A DNA stretch of 64,000 bases from Marixanthotalea marina (GTDB lineage: Bacteria; Bacteroidota; Bacteroidia; Flavobacteriales; Flavobacteriaceae), in the NCBI GenBank assembly GCA_018883545.1, contig JAHLEH010000005.1:124001-188000 (forward strand), in the 5' to 3' direction. Both the position numbers and the translations under genes were made by a program. This document shows positions 54,132 to 63,391 of the stretch, one piece after another. Every line of letters starts with the position of its first letter. Position 1 is the stretch's first letter. Under the pieces are notes generated by a model that worked only from the letters and a program-made list of their open reading frames with translations, ran no database searches and was not told where the DNA came from.

Positions 54132-55838
54132 ATGCCCATTTTTGTTATGCGATTAATCCTTGTTTTCCTTTTAGTCACCCCAACATTTTTTTCAGCCCAG
54201 AATCAAAATAATTACCCACAAGACTATTTTGGCAGTCCTTTGGAAATCCCTTTAATTCTTTCTGGCACCTTTGCTGAATTAAGAGCCAACCATTTTCATT
54301 CGGGAATGGACATTAAGACACAGCAACGTGTTGGACTTAAGGTTTTGGCTGCTGCTGATGGCTTTGTTAGCAGGATAAAAGTGCAACATTATGGATATGG
54401 CAAAGCCTTATATATAACTCACCCAAATGGGTACACTACCGTTTATGCGCATTTATCTGAATACAGTCCAGAAATTGAAGCTTACGTAAAAAAGCATCAG
54501 TACGATAAAGAATCTTACGAAATAGAATTGTTTCCCCACACCCAAGATTTAATTGTTGAAAAAGGCTCTGTGGTTGCTTACAGCGGGAACTCTGGCGGTT
54601 CTGGTGGCCCTCACTTACATTTTGAAATACGCAATAAAGAAGAACATCCTATAAATCCCATGCTGTTTGGTATCGATATCAAAGACACTACTAGGCCGCT
54701 TATTTCTTCAATTTACGTTTATCCCATTGGAGATTCATCTACCGTAAACAATGCCAATACTAGGCAAAAATTAAGATTAACACCTCAAAATAATGGTGAT
54801 TATATCACTGAAAGCATTGAGGCCTATGGAACAATTGGCTTTGGAGTAAACACCACGGACAGGCAAGATTTAGCTGGCAATAGAAATGGCGTTTACAGCA
54901 TACAGGCCTTTTTGAATGGCTCTCAAAATTTAGATATCGATTTTAGTAAATTCTCTTTTGACGAGACAATACAACTAAATAGGTTTATAGATTACGAACA
55001 CTACAAAACCAAAGGAGAACGTATTCAAAAGCTTTACAATGATAATAATGGGTTAAGCATTTTTAAATCAGATGTAAACAATGGGTATTTAACTATTGAA
55101 GATAGTATTAGCACCGTGTATAAAATTCGGGTAAGTGATTTTAAAAGAAACGATGCTTGGATTACCATTCCTATAAAGGGTGTTAAACCAAAAAACGAGT
55201 TTGTAAAAAATGAAACAACTACCCCCTACTATATTTACGCTAATAGTGCTACTAATTTAAAAGAAGGCAGAGTGTCTGTTGATTTTGCTTCAAACACATT
55301 TTACGATGATTTCCACATCGATTTTAAAGTGAAAAATGATACACTTTTTCTAGGTGAAGATACCGTTCCTATGAAGAAATATTTCAGCATAAGTTACGAC
55401 ATCAGCAACTATTCCGAAGCGGATCGAAACAAGTTGTACATAGCCAGATTGGTAGGTTATAGAAAATATCCTTCTTATGAAGGTGCCACAAGAAAAGGAA
55501 ATATTTTAAGCTGTTCCACCAGAGGACTTGGTACTTTCGCTTTAGCCAGAGATGAAACAAAACCAACAATTACACCTGTAAATTTCAGAAAAGACCAATG
55601 GCTAAGTAACTATAGGTATTTAAAAATAAAAATAGACGATTCTGGATCGGGCATTTCCAATTACAGGGCTACCGTGAACGATAAATGGATTTTAACAGAG
55701 TACGATTACAAAACAAAAACCTTAACTTACGACTTTAATGATGGCGTTAGTACAAACACCAAAAACAATCTTAAGGTCATTGTTACCGATAATGTTGGAA
55801 ATAGTACTACTTTTGAATCAGTTTTTTACAGAAAATAA
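54132..55838 (+). CDS. M23-family metallopeptidase (LytM-type) with C-terminal extension
   Basis: 568 residues. Signal peptide about 1-22 (ending FFSA); ATG 54147 five codons on would also give a signal. LytM domain: HSGMD with His56 and Asp60, then GPHLHFEIRNK near residue 160, so all zinc ligands are present and it should be an active or ligand-bound peptidoglycan endopeptidase-like domain. The remaining about 390 residues are beta-rich without recognised domains and end in DFNDGVSTNTKNNLKVIVTDNVGN, an Ig-like strand pattern. The TonB receptor gene follows after 12 bases. Confidence 0.85.
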   Translation: MPIFVMRLILVFLLVTPTFFSAQNQNNYPQDYFGSPLEIPLILSGTFAELRANHFHSGMDIKTQQRVGLKVLAAADGFVSRIKVQHYGYGKALYITHPNGYTTVYAHLSEYSPEIEAYVKKHQYDKESYEIELFPHTQDLIVEKGSVVAYSGNSGGSGGPHLHFEIRNKEEHPINPMLFGIDIKDTTRPLISSIYVYPIGDSSTVNNANTRQKLRLTPQNNGDYITESIEAYGTIGFGVNTTDRQDLAGNRNGVYSIQAFLNGSQNLDIDFSKFSFDETIQLNRFIDYEHYKTKGERIQKLYNDNNGLSIFKSDVNNGYLTIEDSISTVYKIRVSDFKRNDAWITIPIKGVKPKNEFVKNETTTPYYIYANSATNLKEGRVSVDFASNTFYDDFHIDFKVKNDTLFLGEDTVPMKKYFSISYDISNYSEADRNKLYIARLVGYRKYPSYEGATRKGNILSCSTRGLGTFALARDETKPTITPVNFRKDQWLSNYRYLKIKIDDSGSGISNYRATVNDKWILTEYDYKTKTLTYDFNDGVSTNTKNNLKVIVTDNVGNSTTFESVFYRK

Positions 55839-55850
55839 AGTTCCACACTC

Positions 55851-58313
55851 TTGAAAACGAAATTTTGGTTTGTTTTTTTCTTCTTTTTTTCAATAACACT
55901 AATAGGTTATTCCCAAACAGCAACCGTTAGAGGTGTTATTTTAAATGAAGACAATGCACCTGTTTCCAATGTTAACATTAAAACAGGTTTAACAGGCACC
56001 CAAAGCAATGAAAATGGATTTTTCATTATAAAAATACCCGCAAACCAAGATGTAGAAATAGAGTTCACCCACCTTTCCCATAAAAAAATAGTCAGCACTT
56101 TTCACCTTAAAAATGGTGAAGATTACGAGTTTAACCCCATAATGAACAATACTACCGAGCAGATTGCTACCGTAATTATTTCCAGTAATAATGAAAAGGA
56201 AATAGAAGGCATTACAACTCTAAAACCAGAAACCATCAGAAAAATTCCTGGAGCAAATGCTGGTGTTGAAAACCTATTGATGACGCTCCCAGGCGTTAGC
56301 AACAATAACGAATTAAGTACGCAATATGCAGTTCGTGGTGGTAATTATGATGAAAATCTAGTTTATGTTAACGGCATTCAGGTGTATCGCCCATTTTTAA
56401 TCCGTTCTGGCCAGCAGGAAGGCTTAAGTTTTGTTAATACCGATTTGGTTCAGAATGTAGATTTTTCAGCTGGTGGCTTTCAAGCCAAATATGGGGACAA
56501 ACTGTCTTCAGTATTGGATATCACCTATAAAACTCCTTATCAATTTGAAGCAAACGCCGATTTAAGTTTATTGGGGGGCAGTGTTTCTGTTGAGGGCATA
56601 AGCAACGATTCCAAATTCTCAGGTATTGTAGGATTGCGCTATCGGGATAATAGCCTTTTGGTAAATGCCAAAGAAACAGAAACAAATTTCAATCCTAAAT
56701 TTGCCGATGCCCAAACATTTCTCACATATAGGTTTTCAGATAAATTCCAATTAAGTTTCTTGGGCAATGCCTCCATCAACAAATATAATTATCAACCTCA
56801 AGCTAGACAAACCAATTTTGGCACACTAACTGACCCCAGGGCACTCATCATTTTTTATGAAGGCCAGGAAAAAGATGAATACCAAACCTATTTTGGCGCT
56901 TTTAAAGGTGATTATTTTGTAAACGACAATCTTGAATTAAATTTCATAGCTTCTACATACCACACCACAGAAGAAGAGTATTTTGATATACTAGCGCAAT
57001 ACAGATTAGGGGAAGTTAATACTAATATTGGTGATGAAAATCTAGGTGAAGTTGAGTTTAGCGAAGGCATTGGCAGTCAACTAAATCATGGCAGAAACGA
57101 TTTGGACGCCCTAATTACAAACATAGAGCAAAAGGGAAATTTAAAAATTGGTGATAACCATTTTGAATGGTCTTTAAAATATACCAACGAAGATATACGT
57201 GACCGTTTGGTTGAATGGGAAACGATAGATTCAGCTGGTTTTTCAATCCGTCCGCCAAAAACTACACCTGTAAACGAACAGCCTTACATTCCTTATGAAG
57301 GGCCTTTGGCAATGTTTCAAAACGTCAGGAAAACCAACCATACAGAAATTAATAGGTTGCAGGCTTACGCACAATGGAGTAAACGCGCTAAATTAGGCAC
57401 TAGCGATGTTTGGTACAATGCTGGGGTTAGAGTTCATAATTGGAATGTTTCAGGTAAAGGCATTGCCTCTTCTAACCAAACCGTTGTGAGTCCGAGAGCC
57501 CAATTTACCATCAAACCTAATTGGCAAAAAGACATGCTTTTCAGGATTGCTGGCGGACTTTATTACCAGCCGCCTTTTTATAGAGAACTTAGGGACTCAA
57601 CAGGAACTGTTCAACCTAATGTGAAAGCCCAAAAATCGTTTCATGTAGTTTTAGGCAATGATTACAGCTTTAAAATGTGGGACCGCCCATTTAAACTCAC
57701 TACCGAAGCTTATTATAAAAAATTAACCGATGTTAACCCATACACCATCGAAAATGTACGCATACGCTACAGAGCAAACAATAATGCAGAAGCTTATGCA
57801 TACGGACTTGATATGCGCTTGAATGGTGAGTTTGTACCAGGCACAGAGTCTTGGTTTAGTTTTGGCTATTTAAAAACTGAAGAGAGCATAAACCAAAGAG
57901 GCTACATTTCAAGGCCAACCGACCAACGTTTGAAGTTTGCTGCGCTGTTTCAAGATTATGTACCCAACATACCAAGCATGAAAATGTATTTAAACTTGGT
58001 TTACAATACAGGTTTGCCTGGAGGCTCACCAAGTTATGCAGACCCCTATCAATACCAAAATAGACTGCCCGATTACAAACGAGCCGATGTTGGTTTTCAA
58101 TTTGTTTTGGTTGACGAGAACAAACAATTTAACAGCGGCTGGAAAAAACCGTTCAAGGAACTGTCTTTCGGATTTGAAATTTATAACATATTCGATGTAC
58201 AAAATTCCATTACTAATACTTGGGTAAGGGACGTATATAGCAAGCGCCAATATGCCGTTCCTAACTATCTAACACCACGCGTTTTTAATGTAAGGACACG
58301 AATGCGTTTCTAG
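55851..58313 (+). CDS. TonB-dependent outer-membrane receptor with carboxypeptidase-like N-terminal domain
   Basis: 820 residues. The start is TTG 55851: it gives a signal peptide (KTKFWFVFFFFFSITLIGYSQ) at normal distance and no ATG lies in the relevant region. N-terminal beta-sandwich ATVRGVILNEDNAPVSNVNIKTG, plug domain with AVRGGNYDENLVYVNGIQVYRP and DFSAGGFQAKYGDKLSSVLDI, and a barrel ending FNVRTRMRF. Cargo unknown. It follows the M23 gene by 12 bases and its stop overlaps that of the cysteine desulfurase by 4 bases. The two-gene unit with the M23 peptidase suggests joint expression in the envelope. Confidence 0.85.
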   Translation: MKTKFWFVFFFFFSITLIGYSQTATVRGVILNEDNAPVSNVNIKTGLTGTQSNENGFFIIKIPANQDVEIEFTHLSHKKIVSTFHLKNGEDYEFNPIMNNTTEQIATVIISSNNEKEIEGITTLKPETIRKIPGANAGVENLLMTLPGVSNNNELSTQYAVRGGNYDENLVYVNGIQVYRPFLIRSGQQEGLSFVNTDLVQNVDFSAGGFQAKYGDKLSSVLDITYKTPYQFEANADLSLLGGSVSVEGISNDSKFSGIVGLRYRDNSLLVNAKETETNFNPKFADAQTFLTYRFSDKFQLSFLGNASINKYNYQPQARQTNFGTLTDPRALIIFYEGQEKDEYQTYFGAFKGDYFVNDNLELNFIASTYHTTEEEYFDILAQYRLGEVNTNIGDENLGEVEFSEGIGSQLNHGRNDLDALITNIEQKGNLKIGDNHFEWSLKYTNEDIRDRLVEWETIDSAGFSIRPPKTTPVNEQPYIPYEGPLAMFQNVRKTNHTEINRLQAYAQWSKRAKLGTSDVWYNAGVRVHNWNVSGKGIASSNQTVVSPRAQFTIKPNWQKDMLFRIAGGLYYQPPFYRELRDSTGTVQPNVKAQKSFHVVLGNDYSFKMWDRPFKLTTEAYYKKLTDVNPYTIENVRIRYRANNNAEAYAYGLDMRLNGEFVPGTESWFSFGYLKTEESINQRGYISRPTDQRLKFAALFQDYVPNIPSMKMYLNLVYNTGLPGGSPSYADPYQYQNRLPDYKRADVGFQFVLVDENKQFNSGWKKPFKELSFGFEIYNIFDVQNSITNTWVRDVYSKRQYAVPNYLTPRVFNVRTRMRF

Positions 58314-59455
58314 TCCACAGCAATAGTTTTCAATACATCAATTACATAATCGATTTCCTCTTTGGTATTGTAAATACTAAAAGAAAATCGAATGGAAGGT
58401 TTTTGCAACTCTTCTGCATTTAATATTTCAGACAATACATGCGATTTTTGGGAACTTCCGCTTTGGCATGCACTTCCTTTTGAACAAGCAATACCTTTTA
58501 AATCTAATTGAAATAAAAGCATATCCGATTTTGAAGGCGCTATAGGCAAGACCACATTAACAATAGTATATGTGCTTTCCTCCATTTCTCCCGATGCCCC
58601 ATTAAACAAAACACTTGGAATGGTTTTGCGCAACGAATCCATAAAATACTGCTTCAGCTCTCTAATATGTTCTTTTTCTTCTTCTAAGTTTACAACAGAA
58701 ATTGCCAAAGCCTTTTCCAAACCAACAATATTATGAATGCTTTCAGTGCCTGCTCGCAGACCCCGCTCCTGCTCTCCTCCAAAAATTAAGGGTTTTAATC
58801 CCGAATTCTTTCTAACAAATGCAAAACCCACCCCTTTTGGTCCATGAAACTTATGGGCACTGGCTGACAAAAAATCTAATTTGATATCCTGTAAATCCAA
58901 TTTATAATGCCCGACAGATTGTACTGTATCACTATGAAACAGAGCGCCATGAGCTTTACACAAACCAGACACTCGTTTTAAATCCAATATGTTCCCGATT
59001 TCGTTATTAATATGCATTAAACTCACCAAAGTTTTAGCTTTAGTTTGCAACAAATTTTCTAAATGTGCAAAATCAATATTACCGTTTGGAAGTATATTAA
59101 CAAAATGAACCTGTATACCATATTCCTCTTCCAATTGTTCTACTGTATGCAAAACGGCATGATGCTCTATTTTAGAAATAACAATTCGGGTTACACCCAA
59201 ATCTCTAACAGCACTTCGTAAGATTAAATTATTGGCTTCTGTGCCTCCAGAAGTAAAAACAATTTCTCCAGCTGAAACGTTTAAAAAACCTGCTATGCTT
59301 TTTCTAGATTTTTCAATAATAGATTTAGATGAACGACCAAAACTATGTGAAGATGAAGCATTTCCAAAATTACTCTTAATAACATCCGTCATAACTTCTA
59401 TAACTTCGTCTCGAATTTGGGTGGTCGCCGCATTATCTAAATAAACCTGTTTCAT
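58310..59455 (-). CDS. Cysteine desulfurase (NifS/IscS-like)
   Basis: 381 residues from ATG 59455 (MKQVYLDNAATT); ten upstream residues in the frame are unlikely. It removes sulfur from cysteine as a persulfide for iron-sulfur clusters, tRNA thiolation or related pathways. PLP-lysine Lys202 in ASAHKFHGPKG; persulfide cysteine Cys330 in GSACQSGSS. No iscU or other isc/suf genes are adjacent. It is divergent from the Asp-rich lipoprotein gene. Confidence 0.93.
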   Translation of the reverse strand: MKQVYLDNAATTQIRDEVIEVMTDVIKSNFGNASSSHSFGRSSKSIIEKSRKSIAGFLNVSAGEIVFTSGGTEANNLILRSAVRDLGVTRIVISKIEHHAVLHTVEQLEEEYGIQVHFVNILPNGNIDFAHLENLLQTKAKTLVSLMHINNEIGNILDLKRVSGLCKAHGALFHSDTVQSVGHYKLDLQDIKLDFLSASAHKFHGPKGVGFAFVRKNSGLKPLIFGGEQERGLRAGTESIHNIVGLEKALAISVVNLEEEKEHIRELKQYFMDSLRKTIPSVLFNGASGEMEESTYTIVNVVLPIAPSKSDMLLFQLDLKGIACSKGSACQSGSSQKSHVLSEILNAEELQKPSIRFSFSIYNTKEEIDYVIDVLKTIAVD

Positions 59456-59529
59456 CTTAAAAAATATTGCACAAAAATACTTCAATTAAAATTATTATCA
59501 ATATCAGGCGTTATAAATAACAATTCTAT

Positions 59530-59537
59530 TATTTTTG
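59530..59537 (+). promoter_or_regulatory. -7 box of the Asp-rich lipoprotein gene
   Basis: TAttTTTG, 16 bases before ATG 59554. No convincing -33 TTG. Confidence 0.5.
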
Positions 59538-59553
59538 CCTAAAACCCAAACGA

Positions 59554-60453
59554 ATGAAGAAGTCTTTTTTTATCGCAACCCTTGCTAGTTTACTGTTTTC
59601 TTGGTCTTGCAACGATGGCGATATAATTACAGTTGAAATTGATTTTGACGATACTTTTAAAGCTTGTGGCGAAACCGATTTGGTGTTTTACAAAACAAAA
59701 GAAGAGCCAGCCGAATCCTTATCATTTTTAATGACAAAGTTTAAAATCAGTGATATTTTAAACTTTGAAGGCGACGAAAATTCCATAACAAAAACAGGTG
59801 TTTTTAATTACCGAACTTACAATAATAGTAGTCTTCCAAATGATTTGTTCTGTAGCGACATCCCGCCTTCAGAAGTAATAATAAATCAGGATTACGAAAG
59901 TAACTCTACCGCCATTATCAATGTTTCATTAGGCAAAGACGATAACGACGGTATTCCCGCCGCCCTAGAGGATATTAATGGTAATGGCAATTTAGATGAT
60001 GATGATACCGATAATGATGGCATACCCAATTATTTAGATATTGATGATGATGGTGACAACGTATTAACAAAAGACGAAAAACCAGACCCTGACGGTGATG
60101 GGTTTTTGAGTGATGCACAAGACACTGATGATGATGGCACACCAGACTATTTAGACAACGATGATGACGGCGACGGTGTTTTAACCAGAGACGAAGAAAC
60201 AGATACAACCGACCAAAACCCGAGAAATGATGTTAGTGACAGTGCTATTGGCCCCGATTTTTTAAATAAAGATATAGCCATTGAAGTTACGGCAACTACT
60301 TACAGAGCACATAGTGTGGTTTTAGATTATTTGGTTACCGTAAAGATAACTGGTATTAGTCTAGAAATTTTATCTCAAGACGAACTCGACTTTGGCATAC
60401 TTGAAGATTCTAGGTTAACTAAGACAGAGAAACTAAATCCAGTTTTTAATTAG
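59554..60453 (+). CDS. Lipoprotein with Asp-rich calcium-binding-like repeats
   Basis: 299 residues. Lipobox SWSC (Cys19) predicts an envelope lipoprotein. Residues about 129-225 consist of repeats such as DDDTDNDGIPNYLDIDDDGD and DTDDDGTPDYLDNDDDGDG, the thrombospondin type 3-like Ca-binding pattern common in surface proteins of this phylum. The N- and C-terminal parts (about 25-128 and 226-299) are unrecognised. The repeats probably need calcium for rigidity. Convergent with the Smr gene, overlapping it by 8 bases. Function unknown. Confidence 0.78.
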   Translation: MKKSFFIATLASLLFSWSCNDGDIITVEIDFDDTFKACGETDLVFYKTKEEPAESLSFLMTKFKISDILNFEGDENSITKTGVFNYRTYNNSSLPNDLFCSDIPPSEVIINQDYESNSTAIINVSLGKDDNDGIPAALEDINGNGNLDDDDTDNDGIPNYLDIDDDGDNVLTKDEKPDPDGDGFLSDAQDTDDDGTPDYLDNDDDGDGVLTRDEETDTTDQNPRNDVSDSAIGPDFLNKDIAIEVTATTYRAHSVVLDYLVTVKITGISLEILSQDELDFGILEDSRLTKTEKLNPVFN

Positions 60454-61000
60454 CATTTTGGCAAATATACACCTCTGTAGCGCCTAAGCCATATTTTTGG
60501 TAATTGGCATCGTAAAATTTTATATTCTCGTAACGCCCAAATAAATATTCCAATTCTGTTCTAAGCACACCTTCCCCAACACCGTGTATGAAAACTATTT
60601 TTTGAATGCGTTTGGATATTGCAAACTCTAATTGTCGTCTTGCCGTATCCAACTGGAGCGTTAGCATATCATAATTACTCATACCTTTTGAAGATTTCAC
60701 TAATTGATTGATGTGCAAATCAACTTCCATGGTTGGTTGGTATCGTTCTTTTGCCTTAAGCTTAACTTGCTTTCTTTTTGGTTGCTCTTTTTCTGAAATG
60801 ACAGCATCTAAATCGGCATTTGCAAACAAAGCTTCTTTAATTGGCTTGGTTGATGCTTTTTTAATCAGTTCATAATTTTGAAAATCCAACAAAAAGCCTT
60901 CTTCGGTTTCAATGGTTACAGCATTACCTTTTACTTCCATAACCACACCAGACAAGTCTTCATCTACAACCAAAACGCTATCTCCAATCTTAAAACCCAT
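60446..61000 (-). CDS. Smr-domain protein (DUF2027-type N-terminus)
   Basis: 184 residues. N-terminal KOW-like beta domain (about 1-45, MGFKIGDSVLVVDEDLSGVVMEVKGNAVTI) and a C-terminal Smr domain: DLHINQL (about 95) and FIHGVGEGVLRTELEYLF (about 140-157), the HGxG signature of the MutS2-type nuclease fold. Smr domains nick DNA or cleave RNA in other systems; no MutS core is attached here. A charged linker (QPKRKQVKLKAKERY) joins the parts. The small membrane gene at 61003 is 2 bases upstream on the same strand. Confidence 0.82.
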   Translation of the reverse strand: MGFKIGDSVLVVDEDLSGVVMEVKGNAVTIETEEGFLLDFQNYELIKKASTKPIKEALFANADLDAVISEKEQPKRKQVKLKAKERYQPTMEVDLHINQLVKSSKGMSNYDMLTLQLDTARRQLEFAISKRIQKIVFIHGVGEGVLRTELEYLFGRYENIKFYDANYQKYGLGATEVYICQNAN

Positions 61001-61002
61001 TG

Positions 61003-61176
61003 TTAGTTATTATCATTGTCATCATCATATTTGCTAGGGATTTTTTTTGATAACCTGTAAACCCCAACCATCAACAAAACAATGCCTCCTATTAAAATAA
61101 ATGTATTTTTTAGCGATTCACCATAAAATGCGATCAAGGCACCCAAAGCAATAAAGATGTAACTTAAGTTTTTCAT
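61003..61176 (-). CDS. Small membrane protein of unknown function
   Basis: 57 residues from ATG 61176 (MKNLSYIFIALGALIAFYGE). Two transmembrane helices (about 4-18 and 25-43) and a polar tail (SKKIPSKYDDDNDNN). A TTG five codons upstream is the only longer start and is disfavoured because a TATTTTTG -7 box lies directly before. The Smr gene begins 3 bases further on, so the two form an operon. No function known. Confidence 0.65.
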   Translation of the reverse strand: MKNLSYIFIALGALIAFYGESLKNTFILIGGIVLLMVGVYRLSKKIPSKYDDDNDNN

Positions 61177-61193
61177 ATAACGGAATAGCAATA

Positions 61194-61201
61194 CAAAAAT
61201 A
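61194..61201 (-). promoter_or_regulatory. -7 box of the small membrane protein/Smr operon
   Basis: TAttTTTG on the minus strand, 17 bases before ATG 61176, in the normal position. Confidence 0.5.
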
Positions 61202-61282
61202 TATCAAAATTTATTTTAACACTTAATTTACCAAACCGTTTTTAACTATATTTTACTAATTTAGTACCATAACACTACCATT

Positions 61283-61570
61283 ATGACTTCGATTGAAGAC
61301 TATATGTTACCCTGCCTAAACAAAAAACTATTTGGCATAGAATGCATGGGCTGTGGCTTGCAGCGTTCTATCTCCTTAATATTACATGGTGAATTTAAAG
61401 AAGCCTTTTTTATGTATCCTGCTGTTTACACACTTATCGCTCTTTTTAGTGTTATAGCTTTTTCTCTTTTTAAAAGTTTCAGGTATTCAAATAGAATTAT
61501 CACTATTTTAGCTATTACCAATGGAATTATCATTATTGTCAATTTCATTTTTAAAACCTTTATAAACTAA
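61283..61570 (+). CDS. DUF2752 small membrane protein
   Basis: 95 residues. The N-terminal block LPCLNKKLFGIECMGCGLQRS with CxxxxxxxxGxxCxGCGLxR is the DUF2752 hallmark, with conserved cysteines near the membrane. Two transmembrane helices follow (about 42-62 and 68-92). The cysteines suggest metal or redox chemistry, but the family has no known function. It is 11 bases before a CCC-motif membrane gene, with which it must be co-transcribed. Confidence 0.8.
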   Translation: MTSIEDYMLPCLNKKLFGIECMGCGLQRSISLILHGEFKEAFFMYPAVYTLIALFSVIAFSLFKSFRYSNRIITILAITNGIIIIVNFIFKTFIN

Positions 61571-61581
61571 AACCAATCTTT

Positions 61582-61914
61582 ATGGAACAACAAAAACTAC
61601 CTAATTCGACCTTAATTTTAGTATTCGGAATATTGTCAATTCTAACATGCTGCTGCTATGGTGTTGTTGGATTAGTGCTTGGTATTGTAACAATTGTTTT
61701 GGCTAATAAGGCCGCCAAACTATATGCTGAAAACCCGGAAATGTATACAGGTTTACAAAATGTTAAAACTGGGAAAATATTAGCTATTATTGGTATTTCT
61801 TTAAGCGCTATATACTTATTGTTTACGCTTTGGGCCATAACAACTTTTGGCTGGGACACCATGCAAGATCAAGAATTGATGCAAGAAAAATTGCAAGAAA
61901 TGCTTGGGCAATAA
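61582..61914 (+). CDS. CCC-motif membrane protein (DUF4190-like)
   Basis: 110 residues. Two transmembrane helices (about 11-40 and 64-88) with the CCCYG motif in the first (ILSILTCCCYGVVGLVLG), typical of the Bacteroidota 'CCC motif' membrane proteins. A helical loop between carries NKAAKLYAENPEMYTGLQNVKTGKILAIIGISLS. The C-terminus is a short amphipathic Gln/Glu-rich helix. It is in an operon with DUF2752 and terminated by the hairpin at 61931. Function unknown. Confidence 0.8.
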   Translation: MEQQKLPNSTLILVFGILSILTCCCYGVVGLVLGIVTIVLANKAAKLYAENPEMYTGLQNVKTGKILAIIGISLSAIYLLFTLWAITTFGWDTMQDQELMQEKLQEMLGQ

Positions 61915-61930
61915 ACAGAGAATTAAAAAA

Positions 61931-61953
61931 GCGGCCAAAATGGTCGCTTTTTT
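61931..61953. terminator. Terminator of the DUF2752 operon
   Basis: GCGGCCA / TGGTCGC, seven pairs including one G-U, AAA loop, A6 before and T9 after. Symmetric flanks also allow use by rocD on the other strand. Confidence 0.82.
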
Positions 61954-61954
61954 T

Positions 61955-63199
61955 TTAATCTTCAAATTGTTTTAGTGTTTTTATAATAATTGAAACACAA
62001 TCCAATAATTGTGGCTCTGTCATTACCAAAGGTGGTGCAAACCTAATAATGTTTCCATGTGTGGGCTTGGCCAGCAAACCATTGTCACGCAAAGCCAAAC
62101 ATATGTTCCAAGCGGTATCGCTATCTTCATCATCATTAATAACAATGGCATTCAAGAGTCCTTTTCCGCGAACCAATTTCACAATACTACTGTGTTTGAT
62201 GTATTCATTCAGTTTATTTCTGAACAGTTCGCCCAAAGTTTCGGCGTTTTCTGCTAAATGTTCATCCCTAACAACTTGTAGAGCCGCCATAGCAACCGCA
62301 GCTGCCACAGGATTACCGCCAAAGGTGCTGCCATGATTTCCCGGTTTAATAACGTTCATCACATTATTGTTTGCCAAAACGGCACTCACAGGGTACACAC
62401 CACCACTTAAGGCCTTACCCAAGATTAAAATATCGGGTTTTACATTTTCATGGTCGACTGCCAATAATTTTCCCGTACGGGCAATACCTGTTTGCACTTC
62501 ATCGGCAATAAACAAAACGTTGTATTTCTCACATAACGCTTTTGCCTTCGCCAAATAACTTTCAGTAGGCACATAAACACCTGCCTCACCTTGAATAGGC
62601 TCCACTAAAAAACCAGCTACGTTTGGATTTGCTTTTAAAGCTTCTTCAAGCGCCTCTAAATTATCGTACTCAATTTTAACAAACCCCTTTGTATAGGGTC
62701 CAAAGTTTTTCCTAGCTACAGGGTCATTTGAAAATGAAATTATTGTAGTTGTTCTTCCATGAAAATTGTTCTCACAAACAATAATATCTGCTTCATTTTC
62801 ATCGATTCCTTTTACTTCGTAAGCCCATTTTCTGCAGATTTTTAAAGCGGTTTCAACGGCCTCTGCACCTGTATTCATTGGTAATAACTTGTCGTATTCA
62901 AAAAAATCACAAGCAAACTTTTCATATTGCCCCAACATATCGTTGTAAAATGCTCGGGATGTCAAAGTCAGCGTTTTGGCCTGCGCTGTCATAGCATTTA
63001 CAATTTTTGGGTGACAATGTCCTTGGTTTACGGCTGAATAAGCCGATAAAAAATCGTAATATCTTTTACCTTCAACATCCCAAACATACACACCTTCACC
63101 TTTATTTAAAACTACTGGCAATGGGTGGTAATTATGGGCTCCGTATTTATTTTCTAATTCAATCGCTTGCTGTGAAGTCAACGTTTCTAAAACAGCCAT
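61955..63199 (-). CDS. rocD: Ornithine--oxo-acid aminotransferase
   Basis: 414 residues. Class III PLP aminotransferase that converts ornithine and 2-oxoglutarate to glutamate-5-semialdehyde and glutamate. PLP lysine Lys262 in ILGKALSGG, Asp233 in [28 protein letters not shown] is the ornithine-type N-terminus, and [12 protein letters not shown] the phosphate loop. Arginase or proline genes are not adjacent. Convergent with the DUF2752 operon; divergent from rlmD. Confidence 0.93.
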   Translation of the reverse strand: MAVLETLTSQQAIELENKYGAHNYHPLPVVLNKGEGVYVWDVEGKRYYDFLSAYSAVNQGHCHPKIVNAMTAQAKTLTLTSRAFYNDMLGQYEKFACDFFEYDKLLPMNTGAEAVETALKICRKWAYEVKGIDENEADIIVCENNFHGRTTTIISFSNDPVARKNFGPYTKGFVKIEYDNLEALEEALKANPNVAGFLVEPIQGEAGVYVPTESYLAKAKALCEKYNVLFIADEVQTGIARTGKLLAVDHENVKPDILILGKALSGGVYPVSAVLANNNVMNVIKPGNHGSTFGGNPVAAAVAMAALQVVRDEHLAENAETLGELFRNKLNEYIKHSSIVKLVRGKGLLNAIVINDDEDSDTAWNICLALRDNGLLAKPTHGNIIRFAPPLVMTEPQLLDCVSIIIKTLKQFED

Positions 63200-63235
63200 T
63201 TTAATGTTCTTTAAATTAATAAAATAACCATTCCT

Positions 63236-63286
63236 TGCTTGTCCCGATTGCGGGCTGGAGAGAAATCATCCGTATTTGCTGTGCAA
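63236..63286. other. GC-richer intergenic segment with inverted ends
   Basis: Within 63200-63391, bounded by CTTGC (63236-63240) and its inverse GCAAG (63282-63286). It includes the small hairpin CCCG-ATTG-CGGG and is richer in G+C than its surroundings. It might be a degraded interspersed repeat, but I see no second copy. Nothing else marks this 192-base gap besides the rlmD -7 box. Confidence 0.25.
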
Positions 63287-63379
63287 GTTACTAAATATTA
63301 ATGGCGATAAATAATTTTATTTGTTTGGAAACACTTTAAAAATTAAGCATTAATTCATTTACAGAACAGAAAAAGAATT

Positions 63380-63387
63380 TACTTTTG
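63380..63387 (+). promoter_or_regulatory. -7 box of rlmD
   Basis: TActTTTG, 4 bases before ATG 63392, which would give an almost leaderless transcript if used. Close but plausible in this phylum. Confidence 0.35.
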
Positions 63388-63391
63388 CAGC

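Noticed and set aside
59975..60208. His-rich frame on the minus strand
   Set aside because: It is the shadow of the Asp/Gly repeats in the lipoprotein gene on the other strand.
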